This document shows positions 1-9,308 of a stretch of 64,000 nucleotides of DNA, one piece after another. This DNA is from Actinomycetales bacterium (GTDB lineage: Bacteria; Actinomycetota; Actinomycetes; Nanopelagicales; Nanopelagicaceae): contig JAGWVL010000002.1 in NCBI GenBank assembly GCA_018970885.1, positions 1-64,000 of the forward strand, in the 5' to 3' direction. Under the pieces are notes generated by a model that saw only the letters and a program-made list of their open reading frames with translations, was not told the origin of the DNA and ran no database searches. Numbering within the stretch: position 1 is the first letter of the stretch; every line of letters starts with the position of its first letter. Both the position numbers and the translations under genes were made by a program.

Positions 1-336
1 ACAGGATTAGCGCGATTAGCAATCATTACCCATGCTCCTGTAATTCCAGTTGCACAATGGGGCTCTCAAATCGTTATGCCAACCTATGAAAAGAAAATTA
101 AACTCTTTCCTAGAACTCCCATAAAAATGTTGGCGGGTAAGCCCCTTGATCTATCTCCTTGGTACGGAAAAGAGAATGATCCAGATGCACTTCGAGAAGC
201 AACCGCTTTCGTAATGCGCGAGCTAACTAATCTTGTAGAAGAGCTTCGTGGTGAAAAACGCCCAGTTGAAATTTTTGATCCGCATAACTCGGATCTACCG
301 CGCACTGGAAACTTTAAGAAGGCCAAGAAGAAATGA
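1..336 (+). CDS. 1-acyl-sn-glycerol-3-phosphate acyltransferase (PlsC-like), C-terminal part, truncated by window edge
   Basis: Frame +1 is open from base 1 (TGLARLAIITHAPVIPVAQWGSQ...), typical of the LPLAT C-terminal region; precedes gpsA. Confidence 0.75.
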   Translation, partial: TGLARLAIITHAPVIPVAQWGSQIVMPTYEKKIKLFPRTPIKMLAGKPLDLSPWYGKENDPDALREATAFVMRELTNLVEELRGEKRPVEIFDPHNSDLPRTGNFKKAKKK

Positions 337-1334
337 GCAAGGTTGTTGTTCTGGGTGCGGGCCAATGGGGAACAACTATGGCCCAGGTTCTTTGCGATGC
401 GGGAAACCATGTTTTGATGTGGGGTAGAAGCCAAGAATTAGTAGATGAAGTCAATAACAAGCATACAAACTCCAAGTATTTGGATGAGAACATTTTGCCG
501 GTTGGGTTAAAGGCAACAACTGATCTAGGCGAGGCTTTTGAGTACTCCAACATTTATGTGCTCGCAGTTCCCGCACAAACCCTTCGTGAAAATCTCAACG
601 CCTGGAAATCTATGGTTCAGCCCAACGCCTTGTTCATTAGTACGCTCAAAGGTATTGAGGTAAGCACAATGTCTCGCATGACAGAGATTATCTCTGATGT
701 CATGGAGACTGAAAATATTGCAATCATTACTGGGCCAAACCTTGCAAATGAATTAATTTTGCGCCAGCCAGCAGGTGCTGTTGCTGCAGCTGCAACGGTA
801 GCAATCGCAGAAAAGGTTCAACAACTCTTTACAACCCCTTATTACCGCGTTTACACATCGGTAGATGTTTTAGGCTGCGAACTTGCTGGTGCAATCAAAA
901 GTGTAATTGCCTTAGCGGTAGGTATTTCAATTGGGATGGGTTACGGAGAAAACACCCAAGCGATGCTCATCACCCGTGGCCTCAATGAGGTAGCTCGATT
1001 ATGTGCAGCGCACAACGCGGATCCACTGAGCGCCGCAGGTCTTGCCGGTATGGGAGATCTAGTTGCTAGCTGTGGATCATCCCTTTCCCGAAACCGTACC
1101 TTTGGCCAAGTTTTAGGAAAGAGCGGTTCTATGGAGGTAGCTAAAACTCAGGTGGCAAAAACAGTCGAAGGTGTTGCCTCATCTAGTGCAGTACTTGAAA
1201 TTGCTCACCGCGTGGGAATCGAAGTTCCAGTTATTGAAGCGGTGGCAGATGTTGTTTCAGGCTCATTGACTCCGGAGCAGGCACTTGATCGTCTTATGGA
1301 GATTACTACTAAAGCAGAGAATTTCATTCGATGA
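333..1334 (+). CDS. gpsA: Glycerol-3-phosphate dehydrogenase [NAD(P)+]
   Basis: N-terminal VLGAGQWGTTMAQVL Rossmann motif; GAIKSVIALAVGISIGMGYGENTQAMLITRGL; ATGA overlap with upstream gene. Confidence 0.97.
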   Translation: MSKVVVLGAGQWGTTMAQVLCDAGNHVLMWGRSQELVDEVNNKHTNSKYLDENILPVGLKATTDLGEAFEYSNIYVLAVPAQTLRENLNAWKSMVQPNALFISTLKGIEVSTMSRMTEIISDVMETENIAIITGPNLANELILRQPAGAVAAAATVAIAEKVQQLFTTPYYRVYTSVDVLGCELAGAIKSVIALAVGISIGMGYGENTQAMLITRGLNEVARLCAAHNADPLSAAGLAGMGDLVASCGSSLSRNRTFGQVLGKSGSMEVAKTQVAKTVEGVASSSAVLEIAHRVGIEVPVIEAVADVVSGSLTPEQALDRLMEITTKAENFIR

Positions 1335-2371
1335 GCAAACTAACAGTTGCGATAATTTGCGGAGGCCCAAGTAGTGAACATGAGGTTTCATGTGTCTCGG
1401 GTGGAGGAGTCTTAAAGGGGTTAGATAAGAATAGCTTTACGCCGATTTTGATTGGAATTACTAAAGCAGGCAAGTGGGTTGTACTTGAAGAAGACTATCC
1501 ATTGGCAATTCACAACAAGGTGATGCCAACGATTGAAGATAATGAAACAACGGTTGAGCTTGCGCAAAGTGGGCTAGTTATAAATGGCTCTTTTGTGAAG
1601 ATTGATTGTGTCTTTTCCATTCTTCATGGGGAGTTTGGTGAAGATGGAAAAATTCAACAACTATTAGAGGATGCACACATTCCCTATGTAGGTAGCGGAG
1701 TAAAGGCTTCAGCCGATGCTATGGATAAAGCACTGGCAAAGGAGCTGTTTTCTGCTGCGGGATTAAAGGTTGCACCTGGAATTGTTGTGAATAAATCAGA
1801 TCCGCACCCAGATGCGCACTCACTTACCTACCCAGTCTTTGTTAAGCCATCTAGTGGAGGATCTAGCCGTGGCACACACAAGGTTAAATCAGCTATCGAC
1901 TTGTCAGCAGCCATTAATGATGCCTTCTTGTATGACTCAAAGGTTTTGATTGAAACCGCCATCAATGGACGTGAAATTGAGTGCGCAGTTCTAGAACGAG
2001 ATGGAACTAGTTACGCATCGGTAGTTGGCGAAATTGTTATTAATCCTCAATTTGAGTTTTATGACTTCGAGGCCAAGTACTTAGATGATGCAACAACTGT
2101 AAAGATTCCAGCTGATATTCCTGAAGCAGATGCGCAAGCGATTCAAATTGCTTCGATGCAAGCTTTTGATGCGATCGGCTGCGCAGGACTTGCCCGCTGT
2201 GACTTTTTCTATACCAATGAAAACCAGATAGTCATAAATGAGATCAACACCTTGCCGGGATTTACAGGCACTAGTGTGTACCCCAAGTTATGGCAGGCAA
2301 CAGGAGTTTCTTACTCAGATTTGATTACAGCTCTGATCGACTCTGCAATTAATAGGGCTGAACAATTATAG
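1331..2371 (+). CDS. ddl: D-alanine--D-alanine ligase
   Basis: GGPSSEHEVS, FVKPSSGGSSRGTHKV, INEINTLPGFT motifs; follows gpsA. Confidence 0.97.
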   Translation: MSKLTVAIICGGPSSEHEVSCVSGGGVLKGLDKNSFTPILIGITKAGKWVVLEEDYPLAIHNKVMPTIEDNETTVELAQSGLVINGSFVKIDCVFSILHGEFGEDGKIQQLLEDAHIPYVGSGVKASADAMDKALAKELFSAAGLKVAPGIVVNKSDPHPDAHSLTYPVFVKPSSGGSSRGTHKVKSAIDLSAAINDAFLYDSKVLIETAINGREIECAVLERDGTSYASVVGEIVINPQFEFYDFEAKYLDDATTVKIPADIPEADAQAIQIASMQAFDAIGCAGLARCDFFYTNENQIVINEINTLPGFTGTSVYPKLWQATGVSYSDLITALIDSAINRAEQL

Positions 2372-2387
2372 AAAAGCTACAAAGAAT

Positions 2388-2627
2388 TTAGCTCAGGTGT
2401 GTAACAGGACAGGTCAAGGTACGTGTAATTCCAGGAACCGCTTGGACCTTTGAAAGAACTAAGCGACCAAACTCTTCCATGCTTGATGCCTCTGCACGCA
2501 TGATTACATCGTAAGGACCAGTGACGCCTTCAGACAATGTGACGCCAGGAATCTTTGCCACGGCATCTGCAACTCCAGTTGCCTTACCAACTTCTGTTTG
2601 AATCAAGATAAAAGCCTGTACTGACAT
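2388..2627 (-). CDS. Stand-alone Lrp/AsnC ligand-binding domain protein (no HTH)
   Basis: 79 aa; IQTEVGKATGVADAVAKIPGVTLSEGVTGPYDVIMRAEA pattern of an AsnC_trans_reg/DM domain. Confidence 0.85.
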   Translation of the reverse strand: MSVQAFILIQTEVGKATGVADAVAKIPGVTLSEGVTGPYDVIMRAEASSMEEFGRLVLSKVQAVPGITRTLTCPVTHLS

Positions 2628-2702
2628 GAGATGTCCTTTCTGGTGGATGGCAAACGCTACCGCAGATGAGCTCCATCGAGGTAGTCGATTAGGCTAAGCG
2701 GT

Positions 2703-3623
2703 ATGAACTTCGATGAGGCTGGGGTAATTGCGGCACTTGCACGCATCTTTGGCACCTCGCAGCGTGGAGTCGAGATCGGGATCGGCGATGATGCAGCTGT
2801 TGTAAAAACATCCGCTCGATCGGCAATCACTACCGACATTGCTGTTGAAGGAACGCATTTCAATACGCAATGGTCAAGCGCCTTTGACATAGGTCGAAAG
2901 ATCACCGCAGCTAACCTGGCCGATATCTATGCGATGGGTGGCTCACCGAAATACTTGGTAGCTGCAGTAACTCTTACGGGCCAAGAGTCGATGGAATGGA
3001 TTGAAGATCTTGCAGAAGGTATGGCACACGAGGCTAGTAGTTGTGGTGTTTATATTGTCGGAGGTGATCTTGCAAAGGGTCCCTGCAAAGTTATTTCAGT
3101 CGCTGCGATCGGCCAGATCGATACCGTGATTACACGCTCTGGCGCGCAAGTGGGAGATTCCATTTACATCTCGTCACTACCCGGTTGGTCTGCAGCAGGC
3201 TTAGCAATTATAGATAAGGATCTGGAATCTGATATCGCACATTATGCAATCTCAGAGTTTTGTGCACCAACCGTTGATTACTCAGCAGCGGTGCAGTTTG
3301 CAAATGGTAAAGCGACATCGCTGTGTGATGTCAGCGATGCCCTTGTGATTCAGGCAGAGCAAATCGCTGCTGCATCAAAGGTTCAGTTAAGTATTGAAAA
3401 GGATTTGCTGAGTAAGCATCCTGAGTTTGCAACTTTGAGTGAAATTGCTGATTCGCAAGGCATTGATGTATGGCAATGGATTCTGGCAGGCGGCGAGGAT
3501 CATGTATTCCTAGCAACTGGCAAAGACTTAACTGGATTTCGAATTGGTTCAGTTCAGTCGGGAACAGGTGTCATTGGTGTAGAAATGAAAAAAGCGCCAG
3601 ATATCTGGCGCCATTTCAATTAA
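2703..3623 (+). CDS. thiL: Thiamine-monophosphate kinase
   Basis: IGIGDDAAVV, TTDIAVEGTHF, ANLADIYAMGG motifs. Confidence 0.95.
   Translation: MNFDEAGVIAALARIFGTSQRGVEIGIGDDAAVVKTSARSAITTDIAVEGTHFNTQWSSAFDIGRKITAANLADIYAMGGSPKYLVAAVTLTGQESMEWIEDLAEGMAHEASSCGVYIVGGDLAKGPCKVISVAAIGQIDTVITRSGAQVGDSIYISSLPGWSAAGLAIIDKDLESDIAHYAISEFCAPTVDYSAAVQFANGKATSLCDVSDALVIQAEQIAAASKVQLSIEKDLLSKHPEFATLSEIADSQGIDVWQWILAGGEDHVFLATGKDLTGFRIGSVQSGTGVIGVEMKKAPDIWRHFN
3592..3612 (-). terminator. Rho-independent terminator for rpmB (minus strand), inside the 3' end of thiL
   Basis: Perfect palindrome gcgccagatatctggcgc (3594-3611), followed on the minus strand by TTTTTTC. Confidence 0.7.
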
Positions 3624-3644
3624 TATCCTTCAAAGGTAAGACAC

Positions 3645-3830
3645 TTATCGCGTAACTTTCCCAGCCTTAAGGCATGAGGTACAAATGTTTTGACGCTTTG
3701 CAGCTCCACCGACAAGGGTACGCACGCGCTGGATATTTGGATTCCAACGACGACGGGTCTTGACCTGTGAGTGAGAAACATTGTTTCCGAAGCTGGGCCC
3801 CTTGCCACAGATATCGCATGTTGATGCCAC
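3645..3830 (-). CDS. rpmB: 50S ribosomal protein L28 (zinc-binding C+ form)
   Basis: MASTCDICGKGPSFGNNVSHSQVKTRRRWNPNIQ...ICTSCLKAGKV; two CxxC pairs. Confidence 0.97.
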   Translation of the reverse strand: MASTCDICGKGPSFGNNVSHSQVKTRRRWNPNIQRVRTLVGGAAKRQNICTSCLKAGKVTR

Positions 3831-3980
3831 AGCGTTACTCCTTTAAATATCGGCTAGTTCCGATGGGAACAGGGCGTAAGGGTAGCGTGAATGCGGGCCG
3901 AGATGCCAATTTGAGCCTGTACAAGCAACTCTCATGGGTGGGTGGGCCGGATTGGCGTAGATGCGAGAGAGAATGCTCGG

Positions 3981-6158
3981 GTGGCCACATTAGAGAACAA
4001 GGTTTCTGCCGTTGTCGGTGACCGTACCGCCAAAGTTCTTTCAACTGTCTTTGGCATCGCCACTGTTGGCGATCTCATGCGTCACTATCCACGACGGTAC
4101 ATGGTTCGTGGTGAGTTATCTGACATCTCTGAACTACGTGAAGGTGATGAAACCACTATTTTGGCGCAGATCTACTCCACAACAAATCGACCCCTGAGAG
4201 GTCGCAAGGGAAGCATCCTTGAGGTTGTTGTAACCGATGGCACCGACAAGTTATCCCTCACATTTTTCAACCAAGCCTGGCGGGAAAAAGATTTGAAGGT
4301 TGGGCGACAGGGTTTATTTGCAGGAAAAATCGGTGTCTTTAACAATAAGAAGCAGTTAGCTCATCCTGATTATGAATTAATTCCTGATGGCTCCGATGTT
4401 GATTCTGCTGTCGAAGGCTTTGCCGGAAAATTTTTACCGGTATATCCCGCCTCATCCAAACTTCCATCCTGGAAGATTTCGCAGTGCGCGCAACTTGCTA
4501 TTGGTGCCTTAGATGAGATCGAAGATTTCCTGCCCGAATTCATTCGCAAAAAACACACTTACCCAACTCTGCATCAAGCTCTGGTCCAACTTCATCAACC
4601 TGCAGATCTAGATCAGGCAGAGACTGCACGTGAACGTTTAACCTTTGATGAAGCATTCCTTCTTCAATCACTACTGGTGATGCGCAGAAATGAGTTAAAG
4701 AAACTCAACTCAATTTCAAGAAAAAGAGTTGCAGGTGGTCTGCTAGATACCTTTGATAAATCTCTACCATTTGAATTAACGGATGGACAGGTTGCGGTGT
4801 GCAAAGAGATTGAAGGTGATTTAGCGCAACCGCATCCGATGCATCGTTTACTTCAAGGTGAGGTAGGTTCTGGAAAGACGATCGTTGCCTTACGCGCAAT
4901 GCTGGCCGTTGTGGATAGCGGGGGACAGGCCGCACTTCTTGCCCCAACCGAAGTTCTGGCAGCGCAACATCTTCGAACTATTCAAGGACAACTTGGCACT
5001 TTGGCACAGGGTGGGATGCTGGGTGGTTCTGATAAAGGCACACAAATCACTTTGATTACTGGATCGCAATCGGGGCAAGCACGCAAAGAAGCCCTGGCAA
5101 AAGCTGCTGATGGAAGTGCCGGGATTGTTATTGGAACCCATGCGCTATTGGGTGAATCAGTTGTATTCAAAGATCTTGGTCTAATAGTTGTAGATGAGCA
5201 ACACAGATTTGGTGTTGAACAACGAGATGCGTTGAAGGAGAAAGCGGTACTTCCTCCTCACTTACTTGTAATGACCGCAACTCCGATTCCTCGAACAGTT
5301 GCGATGACAGTGTTTGGTGATTTAGATGTTTCAACCCTCCGTGAACTTCCGTTGGGTCGACAACCAATTACAACCCATGTAGTTCCCGTAAAAGAAAAGC
5401 CAAATTACTTGGATCGAGCGTGGGCCAGAATTCGTGAAGAGGTTTCACAAGGCCATCAGGCCTACATAGTTGCCCCACGAATCACGGCAGATCCAGATGC
5501 AAGCGCTGATGCAGATTTAGAGTTTCTCTTTGGCGAAGAATCAGATGAAATTTCTTCAGTTGAGGAGCTTGCACCCATGCTGCATGCAGGACCACTCCAG
5601 GGGCTCAAAATAGCGGTATTACACGGCCGACTTCCAGCAGAGCAGAAAGAGGCGACGATGCAAGCCTTTTCACAAGGTGAAATCGATGTACTGGTTTCAA
5701 CAACTGTGATTGAAGTTGGAGTAGATGTTGCAAATGCAACAATCATGGTGATTATGGATGCAGATAGGTTTGGCGTCTCTCAATTACATCAGTTAAGAGG
5801 ACGTGTGGGTCGAGGAACATCACCAGGGTTATGCCTCTTGGTGACACAGTGCGAAGAGTTGACGCCAGCACGCGAAAGATTAAACGCGGTTGCCGGAACT
5901 CTAGATGGATTTGAACTTTCACGAATCGACTTAGAGCAACGACGCGAGGGCGATGTTTTAGGTCGCAATCAATCTGGAACTCGATCCCATCTTCGCCTTT
6001 TGCGAGTATTAAGGGATGAGTCACTGATTGAACAAGCCCGCGATGATGCAGAGCAACTCATCGCTCAAGATAATGAGCTAAGAGACTATCCTGCGCTTAG
6101 GAGAGAGCTTGCACAATTGCAAGCAGATCAAGCGATCGATTATTTGGATAAGGGTTAG
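3981..6158 (+). CDS. recG: ATP-dependent DNA helicase RecG
   Basis: LLQGEVGSGKTIVAL Walker A, VVDEQHRFGVEQR, MTATPIPRT, QLRGRVGRG; start placed at GTG 3981 (ORF track extends to 3942). Confidence 0.95.
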   Translation: MATLENKVSAVVGDRTAKVLSTVFGIATVGDLMRHYPRRYMVRGELSDISELREGDETTILAQIYSTTNRPLRGRKGSILEVVVTDGTDKLSLTFFNQAWREKDLKVGRQGLFAGKIGVFNNKKQLAHPDYELIPDGSDVDSAVEGFAGKFLPVYPASSKLPSWKISQCAQLAIGALDEIEDFLPEFIRKKHTYPTLHQALVQLHQPADLDQAETARERLTFDEAFLLQSLLVMRRNELKKLNSISRKRVAGGLLDTFDKSLPFELTDGQVAVCKEIEGDLAQPHPMHRLLQGEVGSGKTIVALRAMLAVVDSGGQAALLAPTEVLAAQHLRTIQGQLGTLAQGGMLGGSDKGTQITLITGSQSGQARKEALAKAADGSAGIVIGTHALLGESVVFKDLGLIVVDEQHRFGVEQRDALKEKAVLPPHLLVMTATPIPRTVAMTVFGDLDVSTLRELPLGRQPITTHVVPVKEKPNYLDRAWARIREEVSQGHQAYIVAPRITADPDASADADLEFLFGEESDEISSVEELAPMLHAGPLQGLKIAVLHGRLPAEQKEATMQAFSQGEIDVLVSTTVIEVGVDVANATIMVIMDADRFGVSQLHQLRGRVGRGTSPGLCLLVTQCEELTPARERLNAVAGTLDGFELSRIDLEQRREGDVLGRNQSGTRSHLRLLRVLRDESLIEQARDDAEQLIAQDNELRDYPALRRELAQLQADQAIDYLDKG

Positions 6159-6162
6159 TTCA

Positions 6163-6732
6163 TTGAGAATTATTGCTGGTGTTGCAAGAGGTCGCACTTT
6201 AGGGACTGTCGCAGGTGTAACACGTCCGACCTCTGATCGAGCTCGAGAAGGTTTATTTTCATCGTTAACCTCTGAATTTGGAAGTTTTGAGGGTTTGCAC
6301 ATTTTAGATCTGTTCGGTGGATCAGGTGCAATTGGATTAGAGTCTCTTTCACGCGGTGCAACCTTGGTGCATATTGTTGAAAGAGATGATGAAGCACAGA
6401 AAACTATTGAGACTAATTACGAATTAGTTAGAAAATCTAATCCGAGCGGAAAGGTACAACTCTTTGGGATGAGTGCAGAGCGATTCCTCAAAGATCTCCC
6501 AAAAACAAAGTATCACCTTGTGTACATCGATCCGCCGTATGATTTCAGCAATAAAGCTGTCGAAGATGTTTTGTTAGCGTTACATGATGGAGAGTTTTTA
6601 AGTAGTGATGCCTTTATTGCAGTTGAGCGCACAGCACGAGGGGCTCAATTCATTTGGCCCGATGCCTTCGCACCCGCTCGTGAGCGAAATTATGGGCAGG
6701 CGACCATTTATTACGCTAATTATCAGCCGTAA
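6163..6732 (+). CDS. rsmD: 16S rRNA (guanine(966)-N(2))-methyltransferase RsmD
   Basis: RIIAGVARGRTL, LDLFGGSGAIGLESLSRGA, VYIDPPYDF; TTG start at 6163 just after the recG stop. Confidence 0.93.
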   Translation: MRIIAGVARGRTLGTVAGVTRPTSDRAREGLFSSLTSEFGSFEGLHILDLFGGSGAIGLESLSRGATLVHIVERDDEAQKTIETNYELVRKSNPSGKVQLFGMSAERFLKDLPKTKYHLVYIDPPYDFSNKAVEDVLLALHDGEFLSSDAFIAVERTARGAQFIWPDAFAPARERNYGQATIYYANYQP

Positions 6733-6771
6733 GAATGGATTACTGGGCTCCATCTTGCTAGCGTTTACGTC

Positions 6772-7251
6772 ATGAAGCGCGCGGTATGCCCAGGATCCTT
6801 TGATCCAATCACATATGGGCATCTAGATATTATTGAGCGTGCTGCTCAGCAATTTGATCATGTGGTGGTTGCGGTTCTTGAAAACCGAACTAAGTCCAGC
6901 CTCTTTACAGTTCAAGAGCGTATTTCAATGATCACAGAGGTTGTTGCCAAGGTGCCAAATGTCTCTGTTGATTCTTGGAGTGGATTGTTGGTGGATTACT
7001 GTAAGAGCAATTCGATTCAGGCAATCGTAAAGGGTTTACGCGCAGTTTCAGATTTTGATTATGAGCTACAGATGGCGCAGGTGAATTTGCAAGGCTCCGG
7101 AGTTGAAACCATGTTTATGGCAACAGCTCCGACCCATTCATTCCTTTCATCATCACTTGTAAAAGAGCTGGCCCATTACAACGGTGATGTCTCAACAATG
7201 GTCCCACCATCAATTAATGAAGCACTCAAGCTACGAATAGCGGGGAAGTAA
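6772..7251 (+). CDS. coaD: Phosphopantetheine adenylyltransferase
   Basis: MKRAVCPGSFDPITYGHLDIIERA; SFLSSSLVKELA. Confidence 0.97.
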   Translation: MKRAVCPGSFDPITYGHLDIIERAAQQFDHVVVAVLENRTKSSLFTVQERISMITEVVAKVPNVSVDSWSGLLVDYCKSNSIQAIVKGLRAVSDFDYELQMAQVNLQGSGVETMFMATAPTHSFLSSSLVKELAHYNGDVSTMVPPSINEALKLRIAGK

Positions 7252-7252
7252 A

Positions 7253-7735
7253 ATGGATTCAGTTGAGAAGTTAACAGCAGCAATCACTATGGTCGAAGAG
7301 GCTCGAGGGGTCCCTTTGTCTGCAAGTTGCGTTGTTCACCGTGCTGAAATGCTCGAAGTCCTAGATGATGCTCGTGAAGCGCTTCCTTCTGATTTTGCCT
7401 CAGCGCAGAAAATTATTGAAACTCGCGATGCCATTATTGAAGAGGCACGATTGAGCGCCGAGCAAATGATTGCTATTGCTCGTGAAGAAGTTGCGCAGAT
7501 GGTGGAACAAACCTCGATTGTTCAGATTGCGCGCGATGAGGCGCGTAAAATCCTAGATGATGCACGTGAAACTGCAGAGATTGAAAAAGCTGAAGTTGAA
7601 GAGTACATCGATGGTCGTCTCGCAACTCTTGAAGTAATCCTCAACAAAACTATGGATGCTGTATCTCGTGGACGCGATCGCTTAGCTGGGGCAAATGATA
7701 AGGATGTTTTGTCTCAACTTGCAGATGAAAATTGA
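7253..7735 (+). CDS. Coiled-coil protein, DivIVA / F0F1-ATPase subunit b-like
   Basis: Ala/Glu-rich coiled coil between coaD and the DUF177 gene. Confidence 0.7.
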   Translation: MDSVEKLTAAITMVEEARGVPLSASCVVHRAEMLEVLDDAREALPSDFASAQKIIETRDAIIEEARLSAEQMIAIAREEVAQMVEQTSIVQIARDEARKILDDARETAEIEKAEVEEYIDGRLATLEVILNKTMDAVSRGRDRLAGANDKDVLSQLADEN

Positions 7736-7751
7736 TTTAAAGTAGAACTTC

Positions 7752-8339
7752 ATGAGTAAACAAGTAGATACCTTTCAGCTCAATACACACGAGCTACCTC
7801 GTCGTGCAGGCGAGATGAAAGAGTACGAGTTAGACATCGTTGTCAAAGAAAAGTTTGGTGTGGAGTTAATTGCAGTTCCTGCGGGAGATCTGATCGAAGT
7901 GGATGCGCGTCTTGAGTCGGTCACTGAAGGGATTTTGCTGAGCGCAGAGGTGTATGCGGTAGCAAAGGGTGAATGCATTCGTTGTCTTGATCCGGTTGAA
8001 ATAGTTATTGATCGAAAGATTCAAGAGCTTTACAACTATGAACCCACCAATGAGCGTGGAAAACGAAAGCGGAAGCAGGAAGAAACCCTTGAAGATTTAG
8101 AGATCGAGGATGAACTCATGATGGATGGTGAGATCATGGATCTTGAAACCCCAATCCGCGATGCGCTCGTTCTCTCACTTCCTATCAATCCATTATGCAG
8201 CCAGGATTGCCTCGGTCTGTGTCCTGAATGTGGGGGCAAATGGGCCGAACTACCCGAAGATCACGCGCACGAGCGGATAGATGCTCGTTGGGCCGGTCTC
8301 GGCGGGCTCAATCTCGAGGATCCCGATTTCAAGATTTAG
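7752..8339 (+). CDS. YceD / DUF177 family protein
   Basis: GECIRCLDPVE and C-terminal PLCSQDCLGLCPECGG motif; located upstream of rpmF. Confidence 0.92.
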   Translation: MSKQVDTFQLNTHELPRRAGEMKEYELDIVVKEKFGVELIAVPAGDLIEVDARLESVTEGILLSAEVYAVAKGECIRCLDPVEIVIDRKIQELYNYEPTNERGKRKRKQEETLEDLEIEDELMMDGEIMDLETPIRDALVLSLPINPLCSQDCLGLCPECGGKWAELPEDHAHERIDARWAGLGGLNLEDPDFKI

Positions 8340-8406
8340 CCCTTTTGAGGGATACTTTCCCTCTGCAGCCTTGCTGCTGCTCCATCATTGAGAAGAGGTC
8401 AGAAAA

Positions 8407-8580
8407 GTGCCAGTACCAAAGCGAAAAATGTCGCGCTCAAAGACGCGATCACGTCGTAGCCAGTGGAAAACTACTGCCGCAACTCTTTCAACCTGTGGTC
8501 AATGCCAGCAACCAAAGTTGCAGCACACCGCTTGCCCAACTTGCGGTACTTACAACCGTCGTCAGGTATTAGAGGTCTGA
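8407..8580 (+). CDS. rpmF: 50S ribosomal protein L32 (zinc-binding C+ form)
   Basis: Not in the ORF track. GTG start gives MPVPKRKMSRSKTRSRRSQWKTTAATLSTCGQCQQPKLQHTACPTCGTYNRRQVLEV*; DUF177-rpmF-rnc context. Confidence 0.97.
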   Translation: MPVPKRKMSRSKTRSRRSQWKTTAATLSTCGQCQQPKLQHTACPTCGTYNRRQVLEV

Positions 8581-8590
8581 TCTGAGCTCC

Positions 8591-9268
8591 ATGCTCAATG
8601 AGCAGCTGGGCGTAACTCTCGATCCGGCTTTGCTTGAGTTAGCCTTTACTCACCGATCATTTGCATATGAATCGGGGAGCCAAGAAACAAATGAACGCCT
8701 TGAATTTCTTGGTGATTCAGTTCTCGGATTAATTGTTACCGAAGAGCTGTACAAAAGATTTCCAGATTTTGATGAAAGTCGTTTATCTCCATTGCGTTCA
8801 GGTGTTGTCAATATGCGCGCATTGGCAGATATTGCACGTGGATTAGAACTTGGCCAGTACATTCGCCTTGGTAAAGGTGAAGAGGTCACAAATGGGCGTG
8901 ATAAAAACTCTCTGTTAGCAGATGCTTTAGAAGCATTAATTGGCGCTATTTATTTGCAGTTTGGTTTTGAACGGTGCACCGAGATCGTCCGCAGATTAAT
9001 TACCCCAACGATGGATTCAGCGGTGGCACGCGGTGCCGGACTTGATGGTAAAACTGCGCTGCAAGAATTAGCTGCCACTTTAGGTAAGGGTGCACCGGAA
9101 TACATTGTCAGTGAAGAGGGTCCAGATCACGACAAGATTTTCACTGCGGTTGCGACATTAGCTGGGCAAGCGTTGAGCACCGGTACCGGAAAAAGCAAGC
9201 GAGAGGCTGAACAAGTCGCCGCCCGCGCTGCTTATGAGGCTTTAAAAACCGCCAATCTGCAAGGCTAA
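8591..9268 (+). CDS. rnc: Ribonuclease III
   Basis: NERLEFLGDSVLGLIV signature plus C-terminal dsRBD (GKSKREAEQVAARAAYEAL). Confidence 0.97.
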   Translation: MLNEQLGVTLDPALLELAFTHRSFAYESGSQETNERLEFLGDSVLGLIVTEELYKRFPDFDESRLSPLRSGVVNMRALADIARGLELGQYIRLGKGEEVTNGRDKNSLLADALEALIGAIYLQFGFERCTEIVRRLITPTMDSAVARGAGLDGKTALQELAATLGKGAPEYIVSEEGPDHDKIFTAVATLAGQALSTGTGKSKREAEQVAARAAYEALKTANLQG

Positions 9269-9308
9269 GTTCGCCAAAATCACGCTCAATAGGCGATAGG
9301 TTTACCGC

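Noticed and set aside
3767-4021. 84-aa plus-strand ORF in the rpmB-recG divergent region
   Set aside because: Overlaps rpmB antisense and the recG start; no family resemblance.
8228-8572. 114-aa plus-strand ORF overlapping the DUF177 gene end and rpmF
   Set aside because: Wrong frame; the real gene here is rpmF in another frame from GTG 8407.
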